Shown here: one piece after another, positions 55,807 to 64,000 of the stretch
Layout of the letters: every line of letters starts with the position of its first letter
How positions within the stretch are numbered: position 1 is the first letter of the stretch
Assembly (NCBI RefSeq): GCF_009363095.1
Contig: NZ_CP045295.1
Span: 620,001 to 684,000, forward strand
Reading direction: 5' to 3'
Length of the DNA stretch: 64,000 bases
DNA from: Paenibacillus cellulositrophicus
GTDB lineage: Bacteria; Bacillota; Bacilli; Paenibacillales; Paenibacillaceae
Position numbers and translations under genes: made by a program
The notes under the pieces: model-generated
The model's input: the letters and a program-made list of their open reading frames with translations, nothing else
Database searches by the model: none
What the model was told of the DNA's origin: nothing

Positions 55807-55895
55807 TCTGATCCACTCCTTGATTCATAATGGGTTATTCTTTTATTTATCCAATTCCCTGGAATTGAAAAGCTTTTCTTTCAAGCTGCACGACT

Positions 55896-55946
55896 ATCAT
55901 AACACCGGCCTGAACATATGTAAATAGATCGTGAAATTATGTTCAC
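55896..55946 (-). promoter_or_regulatory. deo operon promoter and DeoR-type operator
   Basis: On minus: TTTACA (-35, 55919-55924), 17-bp spacer, TATGAT (-10, 55896-55901). Upstream of -35 is a 16-bp site GTGAAATTATGTTCAC (55931-55946) with perfect 5-bp arms, and a further TTCA-containing half-site lies in the spacer. This resembles the palindrome plus spacer half-site arrangement known for DeoR in Bacillus subtilis. Confidence 0.75.
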
Positions 55947-55977
55947 AAATCGTTCTGCCCACTCCCGTAATGTGCGC

Positions 55978-56010
55978 AAAAAAAATCCGCCCTATGTAAT
56001 CCGGACGGAA
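55978..56010 (-). terminator. Terminator after deoR-type gene
   Basis: Minus-strand ATTCCGTCC ... GGGCGGAT with a ten-base loop, followed by eight T. The regulator is thus a separate unit from deoC onward. Confidence 0.8.
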
Positions 56011-56045
56011 TTCAAAAAAAGCAATCGATATGAATGGATGATTTT

Positions 56046-56981
56046 CTAAGAGATCAAAGCTTGCGCTGTAAACTGATCCGTGATCAAAATGTTCGCGTAA
56101 TTGCCCGCGAGGGCCGCTTGAATGGCCTCCACCTTGCGTTCTCCACCGGCAACCAGAATGGACTTTTCCTTCTTTTGAAGCTCGTGAAGGTCGATACCAA
56201 CCGTCCGGTTATTGATCTCTTCGCTGCAGATCTGGCCCGTTTCATCAAAAAAACGTGAACAGATGTCTCCGGCACCGGACTTCTTCAGCAGCTCCTGCTC
56301 CTGCTCGTTAAAATATCCCAGCCGGAAAAGCAGCGCGTCTTCCTTCACCGTACCGACCGTAAACACAGCAATGTTCGCCTGTTTGCCAAGCTCGATGATC
56401 CGGCTGATATGCCGGTCTTCCTCCACGATCCGCTTCAGCTCAATGTTGTCGAAGATGACCGGCAGCGGCAGGTATCTCGCTACCGTCTGGAACGCCTCCG
56501 CAAACAGGTTCACCGTCTCCGCCGCATAGGTGTTGACGTGGGAATGGCTGACACCGCCCTTCAGCTGCACGACTTCGACACCTTTTACCTGCTTGGGCGC
56601 AAGCTGAAGCGCGACAGCATGCATTGTCGTCCCCCAAGTGACCCCGATAATATCTTTGTCCTGGACGATCTCGTGGAGGAATTCGGCTGCCTTTTTACTG
56701 ATATGCTTCTTGATTTCCTCGTACTGGTTTAACGGGGAATAACAGACCTGTACCGTATCCAAGCCGTATTTGCGCTTCAGCTTCCGGCCCAGCACGTTTA
56801 AATCTTCGCCAGGGTCGACAATTTCGATCCGCACGTATCCTTGTTCCTTGGCATGCTGAAGCAATCTCGATACTGTCGGCCTGGAAACGCCCAGCCGCTC
56901 GGCGATATCCTGCTGGCTGTAATCGGACTGGTAATACAGTCTGGCTGCCTCAATTGCTAATCTTTGTCTTTCAATGTCCAT
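56046..56981 (-). CDS. deoR: DeoR-type (SorC family) deoxyribonucleoside regulator
   Basis: 311 residues. N-terminal helix-turn-helix YSQQDIAERLGVSRPTVSRLLQHAKEQGYVRI, then a SorC-type sugar-binding domain with VCYSPLNQYEEIKKHISKKAAEFLHEI, GVTWGTTMHAVA and GDICSRFFDETGQICSEE. In Bacillus this protein represses the deo genes and is released by deoxyribose 5-phosphate. I place the start at the ATG 56981, where family members begin; an in-frame start 39 codons upstream has no support. The ribosome site is weak. It lies directly upstream of the operon carrying the matching operator. Confidence 0.9.
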   Translation of the reverse strand: MDIERQRLAIEAARLYYQSDYSQQDIAERLGVSRPTVSRLLQHAKEQGYVRIEIVDPGEDLNVLGRKLKRKYGLDTVQVCYSPLNQYEEIKKHISKKAAEFLHEIVQDKDIIGVTWGTTMHAVALQLAPKQVKGVEVVQLKGGVSHSHVNTYAAETVNLFAEAFQTVARYLPLPVIFDNIELKRIVEEDRHISRIIELGKQANIAVFTVGTVKEDALLFRLGYFNEQEQELLKKSGAGDICSRFFDETGQICSEEINNRTVGIDLHELQKKEKSILVAGGERKVEAIQAALAGNYANILITDQFTAQALIS

Positions 56982-57232
56982 CGTCTTCAGCTCACTTGTC
57001 CCGCTCTCGCATGATTTGGCTTGCACTGATCCTATTATACCTCTTGTTCCCGAAAGCCCAAACCCTTTTGTCGATTGAACGGTTTTTCTGGTATCCATTT
57101 TTAACCCTAAGGTTTATTTAAGCCGCTTAACATGCTATAATTCAGTTCGCATTAGTAACGCGCAATGTCACAGTTTATTTTGGGATTCATTTCCCGTTTA
57201 CATACTCTTGAAACGACAGGAGCTGGTTTGGC

Positions 57233-58186
57233 ATGGCCCTACTTTGTTTAGAAAGCGAGTGTACCATGAACACATACTCCCCTTATTATACATTTGACCG
57301 GAAGGACTGGAAGGCGGCACAAGAGGACTCGAAGCTTCCGCTGACGGAAGAGGAATTTGAACGCCTCAAAGGCTTGAACGAGAAAATTTCGCTGCGGGAA
57401 GTGCGCGACATTTATCTTCCGCTGACCCGCCTCATTCATTTGTATGTAAGTGCTTTCCAGCAGCTTCAAGAAAAGATGAACACATTCACCGGCATCCGAG
57501 CGCCCAAATCGCCTTATATTATCGGGATCGCCGGCAGCGTAGCCGTAGGCAAAAGCACGACCGCACGCCTGCTGCAAACGCTGCTGTCCAGATGGCAGGA
57601 GCATCCGCGCGTAGATCTGGTCACGACGGACGGCTTCCTGTACCCGAACCGCGTTCTTGAGGAAAAAGGCATCATGAACAAAAAGGGATTTCCGGAGAGC
57701 TACGACATCAAGAAGCTGATGCAGTTTATCAGCGGCGTCAAATCCGGACAGCCTGCACTGAAGGCCCCTGTCTATTCGCACCTGGCCTATGATATTCTGG
57801 CGGACGAGGAGCAGCTGATCGACCAGCCGGATATCCTCATCCTGGAAGGGATTAACGTCCTTCAGGTCAATACGGAGGCGCCGGTCTTTATCAGCGACTT
57901 CTTTGATTTCTCGATCTACATCGACGCCGAAGAGCAGGATATCCGCAGCTGGTATATCGAGCGTTACCAACTGCTCCGCGATACCGCCTTCCAAGATCCA
58001 AGGTCCTACTTTCACAAATTTGCCAGTCTCTCCGAAGAGGAAGCCGTGCAGAACGCGTCGGAAATCTGGAGAACGATCAATCTGAAAAATTTAATGGAGA
58101 ATATTCTGCCTACGAAGGCACGTGCCAAGCTGATCTTAAAAAAAGGGCCGGATCATCAAATCCAGCAGGTATTACTCCGTAAATAA
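57233..58186 (+). CDS. coaA: Pantothenate kinase, type I
   Basis: 317 residues. P-loop [21 protein letters not shown] (about 98-118), [10 protein letters not shown], and the C-terminal [32 protein letters not shown]. It phosphorylates pantothenate, the first step to coenzyme A. The ATG at 57233 has AGGAG ten bases upstream, but family members start nearer the ATG at 57266 ([15 protein letters not shown]); either may be right. The stop overlaps the convergent MMPL gene by 15 bp. Confidence 0.94.
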   Translation: MALLCLESECTMNTYSPYYTFDRKDWKAAQEDSKLPLTEEEFERLKGLNEKISLREVRDIYLPLTRLIHLYVSAFQQLQEKMNTFTGIRAPKSPYIIGIAGSVAVGKSTTARLLQTLLSRWQEHPRVDLVTTDGFLYPNRVLEEKGIMNKKGFPESYDIKKLMQFISGVKSGQPALKAPVYSHLAYDILADEEQLIDQPDILILEGINVLQVNTEAPVFISDFFDFSIYIDAEEQDIRSWYIERYQLLRDTAFQDPRSYFHKFASLSEEEAVQNASEIWRTINLKNLMENILPTKARAKLILKKGPDHQIQQVLLRK

Positions 58187-60355
58187 CCAGCGGCGAAGCT
58201 GATGCGGCAGCCACCAATTGACATGCCCCATCAGCTTCATTAACGCTGGAACGAGCATAAAGCGGATCAGGGTCGCATCGATCAGGATCGCCGCAGCGAT
58301 ACCGAACCCAAGCTGTCTGACTCCTTCCACATCCCCGGCGATAAACGGCAAAGTGACGGCGATCATGATGGCTGCCGCTGAGGTGATCACTTTCCCCGTG
58401 GAAGAGAGTCCCGCAGCTATCGCTTTTTCCGCATTTCCTGTGCGATGATACACCTCGGTCATTCGGGACAGCAGGAAAACGCCGTAATCCATACTAACCC
58501 CGAACACCAACCCGAAGATAAATACCGGGATCATGACAGCGATGCTGCCTGATCCGCCCCCCAGCATCCCATCTTGAAAAAAGTACACCAGCACCCCGAA
58601 CGACGCAGTAAGGCTGAGCAGGTTCATCAGCAGTGCTTTGACCGGTATGATGATCGAACGAAAACCTGCGAACAGCACCACAAAATTGGTTATAGCCATC
58701 CAAAAAAGCACCGAAGGGAGCCTGGCTTTGATCTCTTCGCTTACTTCCAGCCGGTACTTGGCTTCTCCCCCAAGCAGTATCCGAATACCCCTCTCATTCT
58801 TTCCCTGAATTTCCCACTTCTGCAGCCATGCCTCGGTTTGCTGATCATCCATGCCTGGGCGAAGCGTTACCGACATCAACAGGTTGTCCTCACGAACGAG
58901 CGGTTGACTCGTATTCTGTGGCAGCTGCTGCAGCATTCCGGGGCTTGACAAGCCCCCCGGCTGATCATTGAACTTGGGGATATTGGAAAAGATGGAGTCA
59001 ACCCGGAGCACATCCCGGTCCGCCTTCAACCTTTGCCACAGCTCGTAAGCTGCGCTCCATTCCGCTGCCGACAAAGTATCCCCGCGTCCAATCACCACCA
59101 TCGGGATCATTGAGGTAAAAGGGGCGTTGAAACGGAAATCCACCAGTTCCGCACCAAGCCGTGAAGGATAGCTTGACGGCAGAGAGGCGGCATCAGGAAC
59201 GGAGGTCTGCAAGTAGCGAATCGGCAGGATGCTTGTCAGCAGAAGCGCTGTGGACACCAGCGTCATCCGGACTGGCCTCTGCATGACGTAGCGGGACCAT
59301 CGCTGCATCAGTCCGGGCTTGAAGGTGGCTGCTGCCGCTGCGGAACTCCGCCGAATCGGGATCACCGGTGACCATAAGGTCAAAAAGGCAGGGACAAGCG
59401 TTAAGTTCACCAAAGCCGATACAAAAACGACGACCATCGCCCCAATGGCGACCGAACGGAACATCGGCATCCGGATGAATGTAATGGCGATGAGCCCCAG
59501 GATTACGCAGGCGGCCGAATAGAGCACAGCCCTGCCAGCCTGCCTAATGGTGACCGACAGCGCCAGCTCTACTCGGCCGTTGGATGCCCCCCATTCCTCA
59601 CGGAAGCGGCTGACAAGAATCAGTCCAAAATCGATGCCGAGCGCCAGGCCGACCATGGGTATGACGTTCAGCACGAAGTTGGACAGCTCCAGCTGCAGGC
59701 CGCTCCCAAGCCAATAAAGAATCCCCATCGAAACGCCCACGGCCGTGCACCCTGCTGCAATCGGGATGAGGGCATAGATCCAGCCGCCGAACGCGTAGAA
59801 CAAGATCAGAAAAGCCAGCGGCAGACCGATCAGCTCCGCCCTCTTCAAGTCATGCATACTCGCCCGGTTGACATCGTCCTGCACGACTGGCTTGCCGGTC
59901 AGCGTGATCTTCACACCGGGCGGCTCGGGCAAAGCTGAGCGAATGGCGTCAAGCCCCGTCCCGGCGATCTGATGCTGGGTTTCCAACCCCAACAGGGCAT
60001 AGGCGGCTTGGTTGTCCATCATCCCCTCATGCTCCAGCGGTGAAATGACGGTCAGGCTGCCGTCCACCCGCCGGAGATGTTCCAATACCGTCAGGATTCC
60101 CGATTCAAACGAAGCGCGGGAGGCTCCGGGCTCCCGTTCGAAGACGACAATGGCCGGTTCATTGGGGAGTTGGTAATCTTCCGAAAGGATCCGCTCGACC
60201 TGTGCGGAAGTTCCTTCCGTACGCAGCCCGTGATCCTTCAGGATAGAAGGCAGTGATATCGCTGCCGAACCGCACAGGACGAGTAGCGCAGTCCAGCATG
60301 CCAGCACCCACGCAGGATAGCGGAGAGCAAGTCCGGTTATGAAACGGTAAATCAC
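58172..60355 (-). CDS. MMPL/RND-type exporter
   Basis: About 727 residues in two halves, each a large extracytoplasmic loop plus six membrane helices with an SSD/MMPL pattern ([49 protein letters not shown], where Asp-Tyr is typical). I start at GTG 60355, because AAAGGAGGAGGG lies six bases before it and the upstream ATG would contain that site. Last gene of the type III polyketide operon, so export of its lipid-like product is a reasonable guess; this is inference. Confidence 0.92.
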   Translation of the reverse strand: MIYRFITGLALRYPAWVLACWTALLVLCGSAAISLPSILKDHGLRTEGTSAQVERILSEDYQLPNEPAIVVFEREPGASRASFESGILTVLEHLRRVDGSLTVISPLEHEGMMDNQAAYALLGLETQHQIAGTGLDAIRSALPEPPGVKITLTGKPVVQDDVNRASMHDLKRAELIGLPLAFLILFYAFGGWIYALIPIAAGCTAVGVSMGILYWLGSGLQLELSNFVLNVIPMVGLALGIDFGLILVSRFREEWGASNGRVELALSVTIRQAGRAVLYSAACVILGLIAITFIRMPMFRSVAIGAMVVVFVSALVNLTLVPAFLTLWSPVIPIRRSSAAAAATFKPGLMQRWSRYVMQRPVRMTLVSTALLLTSILPIRYLQTSVPDAASLPSSYPSRLGAELVDFRFNAPFTSMIPMVVIGRGDTLSAAEWSAAYELWQRLKADRDVLRVDSIFSNIPKFNDQPGGLSSPGMLQQLPQNTSQPLVREDNLLMSVTLRPGMDDQQTEAWLQKWEIQGKNERGIRILLGGEAKYRLEVSEEIKARLPSVLFWMAITNFVVLFAGFRSIIIPVKALLMNLLSLTASFGVLVYFFQDGMLGGGSGSIAVMIPVFIFGLVFGVSMDYGVFLLSRMTEVYHRTGNAEKAIAAGLSSTGKVITSAAAIMIAVTLPFIAGDVEGVRQLGFGIAAAILIDATLIRFMLVPALMKLMGHVNWWLPHQLRRWLFTE

Positions 60356-60395
60356 CCGATTCCCTCCTCCTTTCGGCATGCGGTCTGCAGTCTAA

Positions 60396-61538
60396 CTAAG
60401 ACATCGTGTTCTTCAGCCGCGTCGCTTTGACCAATGAATCAGCGACCGGTGGGAACAGCCGGGCAAAGCCTGACAGAATCCTTCCGGCAGAGGGCCGGCC
60501 GCTGATCGCCTGCAAGTAGCGCCCTTTTCGCAAAATACCGCTGAATTCACGGTGTACCGCCTCGGTATACAGCCGCTCCCAGTCCTGCATGCTAAGCTCG
60601 CCCCGCAAATAGCGGTCGGCAAACGAGGCGCACAGAATGCCGGAGCGCAGGGCGGCGCTCATCCCGTCTCCGAAGAGCGGCGGAATCATGGCGCAGGCAT
60701 CTCCGGCATGCGGAATCATCCGCCAGGGCTGAGGCCGGCGGGACAAATATACCGGCGCAGTCGAGGTCATCGTCCCGTCGGTCGGCGTTCCTTCCGACAA
60801 TCGGCGGGCAAGCAGGGGATTGCCGCTTGCCGCAAAATCCAGCAGCTCCTTCATCTTCACTCCCGCGCCTTTCAACCGGTCCCGCCGCAGAAGCGCGGCC
60901 ACATTAAATGTGCCCGCTTCAACAGGGGCGATCCCGATGTAGCCTCCGGGAACCAGATAAAGTTCCACGGCTTCCGTCCCTGCGAGCCCGGTCATATGCG
61001 TTTTAATCCCGATGTAGGCATGCCCGTCCTGCCCCATTTGTTCATAATCGATCAAATCCGGCCGGCGGTGACAGCCCCAGGCGGCGATCACCGTTCTCGC
61101 CTCCAGCGTATCGCTGAGTCCGCCGGTCCGGGTCCCGACGATATATCCGACTCCATCCTCACGGGCATGAATGCTTGTGACCGTCGTCGCGTCCCGTATT
61201 TCCACGCCCGCCTCCCGTGCAGCTCGGTGCAGGCCGGCATCCAGCGTATACCGGCTGATGCCCCAGCCTGTACCGGGGAGCGCTGCTTCCAGCACCTGTC
61301 CATGCCTCAGCACCAGGCGGGCCCGGTGAATCGGATTCGGCTCCATTCGCTCGACAGCCTCCGCTACACCAAGGCTGGCCAGCGTCTCCCTCGCCTCCGG
61401 AGACAGAAATTCCCCGCATGGCTTATGACGGGGAAAATACTGTCGGTCTATGAGCACGGTCTTCCACCCTTGGGCGGACAGCCGGATAGCTAAACTGCAG
61501 CCGGCAAGGCCAGCTCCGATGATGACCGCGTCCTGCAT
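60396..61538 (-). CDS. FAD-dependent reductase (geranylgeranyl reductase-like)
   Basis: 380 residues. FAD-binding AVIIGAGLAGCSLAIRL, FPRHKPCGEFLSPEA (about 42-56; the KPCG loop is typical of geranylgeranyl reductase-like enzymes), and GDACAMIPPLFGDGMSAAL at the C-terminal FAD region. Family members reduce isoprenoid double bonds or hydroxylate aromatics. ATG at 61538 follows AAAGGAG. Third gene of the type III PKS operon, so it likely tailors the polyketide or alkyl chain. Confidence 0.9.
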   Translation of the reverse strand: MQDAVIIGAGLAGCSLAIRLSAQGWKTVLIDRQYFPRHKPCGEFLSPEARETLASLGVAEAVERMEPNPIHRARLVLRHGQVLEAALPGTGWGISRYTLDAGLHRAAREAGVEIRDATTVTSIHAREDGVGYIVGTRTGGLSDTLEARTVIAAWGCHRRPDLIDYEQMGQDGHAYIGIKTHMTGLAGTEAVELYLVPGGYIGIAPVEAGTFNVAALLRRDRLKGAGVKMKELLDFAASGNPLLARRLSEGTPTDGTMTSTAPVYLSRRPQPWRMIPHAGDACAMIPPLFGDGMSAALRSGILCASFADRYLRGELSMQDWERLYTEAVHREFSGILRKGRYLQAISGRPSAGRILSGFARLFPPVADSLVKATRLKNTMS

Positions 61539-61561
61539 GGGAATCATCTCCTTTCGCTGTT

Positions 61562-62302
61562 TTATACTTTTCCCGTTTTATGAACAACGGCCACATAACG
61601 GAATAACGGCTTCCAGCTGTACAGCAAGTCCGCTTGAATATCCCGCTCCTGCAGCCGCTGTCTCAGCCTGATCCAATCGGAGGACTTGAAACCCTTCGCT
61701 ACCGACAGGGGCCCGTCATGACGTATATAACGGTTGCCTGAAACCAGGTGCGCTACGACCCAAACGGCGGACCACGAAATCCAGTGCCGGTGAATATCGC
61801 TGATCACGACGCCCAGACGGGATGCCTTCAGCATCTGCCCCACCACTTCGGGAAGCCGGACGTCGTCAAAGTGGTGTAGGAACTGCGATGACATGACGAT
61901 ATCGGCGCTGCCATCCGGAAGGTCAAACAAATCGCAGCGTCTGACCGTAATATTTGGTACCCCCTGGTACAAGTTTCTGGCCTCCTCGCAGGCTTCTTCC
62001 GTAATGTCCACTAATGTAATCCGGACATCGACCCCGTTTCGGGCAGCCCAGCGCAGAATGCGGCGGTTCACATCTCCCGAGCCGGCGCCAATATCCAGCA
62101 CCGATACCCTGTCCGGTCGGCCGAATTGACGCCACAACCGCTTGAACCCGTATAAGGATGGAGACGAAGCACCAAAGATCCGATTCAGTCGTCGCAAATG
62201 GCGCAGCGCTTCCAGCAGCTCGTCGCCGCCCGTGCTGAAGTCGTCCATGTATTCCTCTTCCACGGCCCGCCGGTTTAACCGCTTAAAGGCCGGCATACTC
62301 AT
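61562..62302 (-). CDS. Class I SAM-dependent methyltransferase
   Basis: 246 residues. SAM-binding motif I VLDIGAGSGDVNRR (about 68-81), then LVDITEEACEEAR and DIVMSSQFLHHFDD. The N-terminal extension MSMPAFKRLNRRAVEEEYMDD recalls methyltransferases paired with type III PKS genes in Bacillus, though the Bacillus partner (ypbQ-type) is an unrelated membrane enzyme. ATG at 62302 follows GGGAG and lies inside the end of the synthase gene (20-bp overlap), so the two are translationally coupled. Probably O- or C-methylates the polyketide. Confidence 0.9.
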   Translation of the reverse strand: MSMPAFKRLNRRAVEEEYMDDFSTGGDELLEALRHLRRLNRIFGASSPSLYGFKRLWRQFGRPDRVSVLDIGAGSGDVNRRILRWAARNGVDVRITLVDITEEACEEARNLYQGVPNITVRRCDLFDLPDGSADIVMSSQFLHHFDDVRLPEVVGQMLKASRLGVVISDIHRHWISWSAVWVVAHLVSGNRYIRHDGPLSVAKGFKSSDWIRLRQRLQERDIQADLLYSWKPLFRYVAVVHKTGKV

Positions 62303-63449
62303 AACTTGACTCCCGTTTCGTAACGAATGAAGGAACATACGTAAATCGAAGGAGTTCTGCAGTCAAGCCCGGGCCAAACGCCAGGGCCACTCCGGACCGT
62401 TCACCCTCGCCTTGTTCCCTCAAACGCTCTCTCATCCCTTGTAGTACGAACAGCAGCGTCGCCGAGGATAAATTCCCGAAGTCCCGCAGCACGTTCCTAC
62501 TGAATTCGGTCTGGATGTCCTCCAGCCCGAACAAATCCTGGACGGCATCTACGATGCCCCGTCCTCCCGGGTGAATCGCCCATAACGGCGGAAGTGCTCC
62601 TCCGTCCAGCAGCCGGTCCACTTCATCCCGCAGGAACGTTCTGAGCAGCTTGGGGATATTGGGGGAGAGGTATAAATCGAAACCAGTGTCCCCGACCTCC
62701 CAAATCATTTCGTCTGCAGAATCCGGAAGGAGCACAGAATGTCCTCCGCCGAGTTGGAACCCTCCCTGTTGGTCGGCTTCATCGGAGCTGACGATGCATG
62801 CCGAAGCCCCGTCCCCAAAAAACGAAGCACCGAACAAGGCTTCTCGGGATCCCGAAGGCTGCAAGTGGATGGTGCACAGTTCGACGCAAACGATGAGCAC
62901 CGTCGCGGCCGGGCTGGTAGACACGATTTGCTGTGCTAACTGAATCGCCCTCAAACCAGCGGCGCAACCTTGAAAGGTAAGCGGGATCCGCTGAATCCGC
63001 GCAGACAATCCAAGCCGATGAATCAAGGCAGTGTCTAATCCGGGAAGAAATTGACCGGTACAGCTTACCGTCAGAATGTGAGTGATTCCGGAAGCCTCCA
63101 CCCCCGCATCACGCATAGCTTCTTCAGCCGCCTTCTCCGCCAAAGGGACCGATTCTCTCCGGTACACCTCCATCCGCTTGGAGGTCGAAGGGGCGGCCTG
63201 CTGCTTGTCCGTGGACAGATACGTGCACTGATCGGCAGGTTTGAGGAAATCCTCCTCACAGGTGTACCTGACCTGGACTCCGCATTGCTTAAATATTCTT
63301 TTCGCCCACCTTAGCGCGTGGGGATCTTCACTTAACGAAGCTTCGATTTTGGCAAATACGTCATCCTGGCAAAGGCGGTGAGGCGGAAGCGCCGTACCGA
63401 TGCCCTGAATCAATGCCCTGCCTGCACCATGTTCACTGACCATCGTCAA
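62283..63449 (-). CDS. Type III polyketide synthase (chalcone/stilbene synthase-like)
   Basis: 388 residues. Thiolase fold with the complete catalytic triad: Cys in TFQGCAAGLRA (about 162), His in WAIHPGGRG (about 293) and Asn in DFGNLSSAT (about 326); the GFGPG-like loop reads AFGPG. It condenses malonyl units onto an acyl starter to give pyrones or resorcinols. The start is TTG at 63449, seven bases after GGAGG, which itself lies inside an upstream in-frame ATG reading. First gene of an operon with a methyltransferase, FAD reductase and exporter. Starter unit unknown. Confidence 0.94.
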   Translation of the reverse strand: MTMVSEHGAGRALIQGIGTALPPHRLCQDDVFAKIEASLSEDPHALRWAKRIFKQCGVQVRYTCEEDFLKPADQCTYLSTDKQQAAPSTSKRMEVYRRESVPLAEKAAEEAMRDAGVEASGITHILTVSCTGQFLPGLDTALIHRLGLSARIQRIPLTFQGCAAGLRAIQLAQQIVSTSPAATVLIVCVELCTIHLQPSGSREALFGASFFGDGASACIVSSDEADQQGGFQLGGGHSVLLPDSADEMIWEVGDTGFDLYLSPNIPKLLRTFLRDEVDRLLDGGALPPLWAIHPGGRGIVDAVQDLFGLEDIQTEFSRNVLRDFGNLSSATLLFVLQGMRERLREQGEGERSGVALAFGPGLTAELLRFTYVPSFVTKRESSYEYAGL

Positions 63450-63762
63450 AAGATCACCTCCATTCATTCATTTACGTCCCATTTACGCACATAAGCCTTA
63501 GAACAAGTATATTCACCGTAATAACGCATATGCGCCGTGAGGACAAATACCTGTTTGCCTGCTTTAGGTGGTATAAACCGGATGGATCGCTTTGTACAGA
63601 AATCTCCGACTTAAAAGGGAAAACCACCCTCCTGCTACTGATGCTTACCCGATTCCGGTCAGCGGAAAACGTGTGCACCAAAATAACGGCGTACACAAAA
63701 AGCAGGCATGGGGCTCATCCCCAATGCCTGCTTTCTACATTTTTATTCGCAATTATTCATTT
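63450..63762. other. Gap between PKS operon and peptidase gene
   Basis: 313 bp. It contains the pepF-like terminator (63696-63733) and, nearer the PKS start, the region that must hold the operon promoter; TATACT on minus (63506-63511) is a possible -10 but no matching -35 is clear. GCATATGC at 63526-63533 is a short palindrome. No gene recognised. Confidence 0.5.
63696..63733 (-). terminator. Terminator after oligopeptidase gene
   Basis: Minus-strand AGCAGGCATTGGGG ... CCCCATGCCTGCT followed by TTTTG, about 30 bp past the peptidase stop. Confidence 0.85.
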
Positions 63763-64000
63763 TTACAGCGCTTTGTCGTCCACATTGTTCAACCAGTTCT
63801 CAATGACGCCGATTACCGAAGCAACGGTGCCGTCTTTAAACGGCGACTGCAGTCCGGCAAGCTCCACAAGTCCGGTAAAGGAACGGGATCCTCCCGCCTG
63901 GCACAGTCTCAGGTAATCCGCCCAAGCCGCTTCGCGGTCCTCGTTCATCTTCTTCCAGAACTGGAACGCGCAAATTTGCGCCAGCGTATAATCGATGTAA
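63763..64000 (-). CDS. M3 family oligoendopeptidase, C-terminal part
   Basis: Only the last 79 residues are visible. They read YIDYTLAQICAFQFWKKM, then AWADYLRLCQAGGSRSFTGLVELAGL and SPFKDGTVASVIGVIENWL, which fits the C-terminal helical region of M3 (PepF-type) peptidases, including the Tyr region near the active site. The HExxH zinc motif would lie outside the window. The gene ends at 63763 and is followed by a terminator. Confidence 0.8.
   Translation of the reverse strand, partial: YIDYTLAQICAFQFWKKMNEDREAAWADYLRLCQAGGSRSFTGLVELAGLQSPFKDGTVASVIGVIENWLNNVDDKAL

Overview
The window looks like chromosomal DNA of a Paenibacillus-type firmicute. The supporting signs are moderate-to-high GC, strong purine-rich Shine-Dalgarno sites, frequent TTG/GTG starts, many compact rho-independent terminators, an S-layer-homology protein with YcdB/PepSY-like repeats, a deo operon laid out much like that of Bacillus, and AraC regulators paired with sugar genes. 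No rRNA, tRNA, CRISPR array, insertion sequence or prophage was recognised. The organism assignment is an inference from style, not from a marker gene.

Layout. 1-4.8 kb: a truncated GH42 beta-galactosidase with a divergent AraC regulator, then a minus-strand unit of a quinone-reductase-like MDR enzyme, a small membrane protein and a 96-residue protein, next to a 904-residue MalT-like LuxR regulator (5.0-7.8 kb). 7.9-12.2 kb: a b561-like heme membrane protein and a tightly coupled three-gene unit of unknown function (8.7-12.2 kb). 12.4-16.8 kb: a NarL-type response regulator, a double-kinase hybrid sensor with a 7TM-DISM input region, and a permuted NlpC/P60-like hydrolase, all joined by ATGA-type overlaps. 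17-25.4 kb: NUDIX hydrolase, an ECF sigma factor without an anti-sigma gene, a secreted protein with an ECF-type promoter, an HXXEE membrane protein, a coproporphyrinogen/protoporphyrinogen oxidase, a two-TM channel with an atypical filter, a LOG protein and a large YcdB-SLH protein. 25.5-34.4 kb: a short transcription unit of unknown nature, an SDR enzyme with a divergent TetR regulator and operator, a diacylglycerol glycosyltransferase followed by a four-copy 112-bp tandem repeat, selD-mnmH, a VanY-like peptidase, and a truncated-globin/FMN-reductase pair behind a palindromic operator. 34.4-36.5 kb: Mrp-type ATPase, ferredoxin and a SufR-like Fe-S regulator.

36.7-45.1 kb is dominated by a giant surface-type protein of about 19 DUF11 repeats of two alternating kinds. 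It appears to start at an ATT codon, and its fifteenth repeat is split between two reading frames. 45.2-49.2 kb: two sugar-phosphate isomerase-like proteins and a Gfo/Idh/MocA dehydrogenase with a divergent AraC regulator. 50.4-57.0 kb: a complete nucleoside salvage set (deoR-type regulator, deoC, nupC, deoB, deoD, pdp) with a recognisable promoter and operator. 57.2-63.4 kb: coaA, then a four-gene type III polyketide operon (synthase, methyltransferase, FAD-dependent reductase, MMPL exporter). The window ends in the C-terminus of an M3 oligoendopeptidase.

Best candidates for something undescribed are the 8.7-12.2 kb unit beside its sensor/regulator pair, the interrupted DUF11 gene with its unusual start, the short transcription unit at 25.55-25.85 kb, the 112-bp repeat block, and the type III PKS operon.
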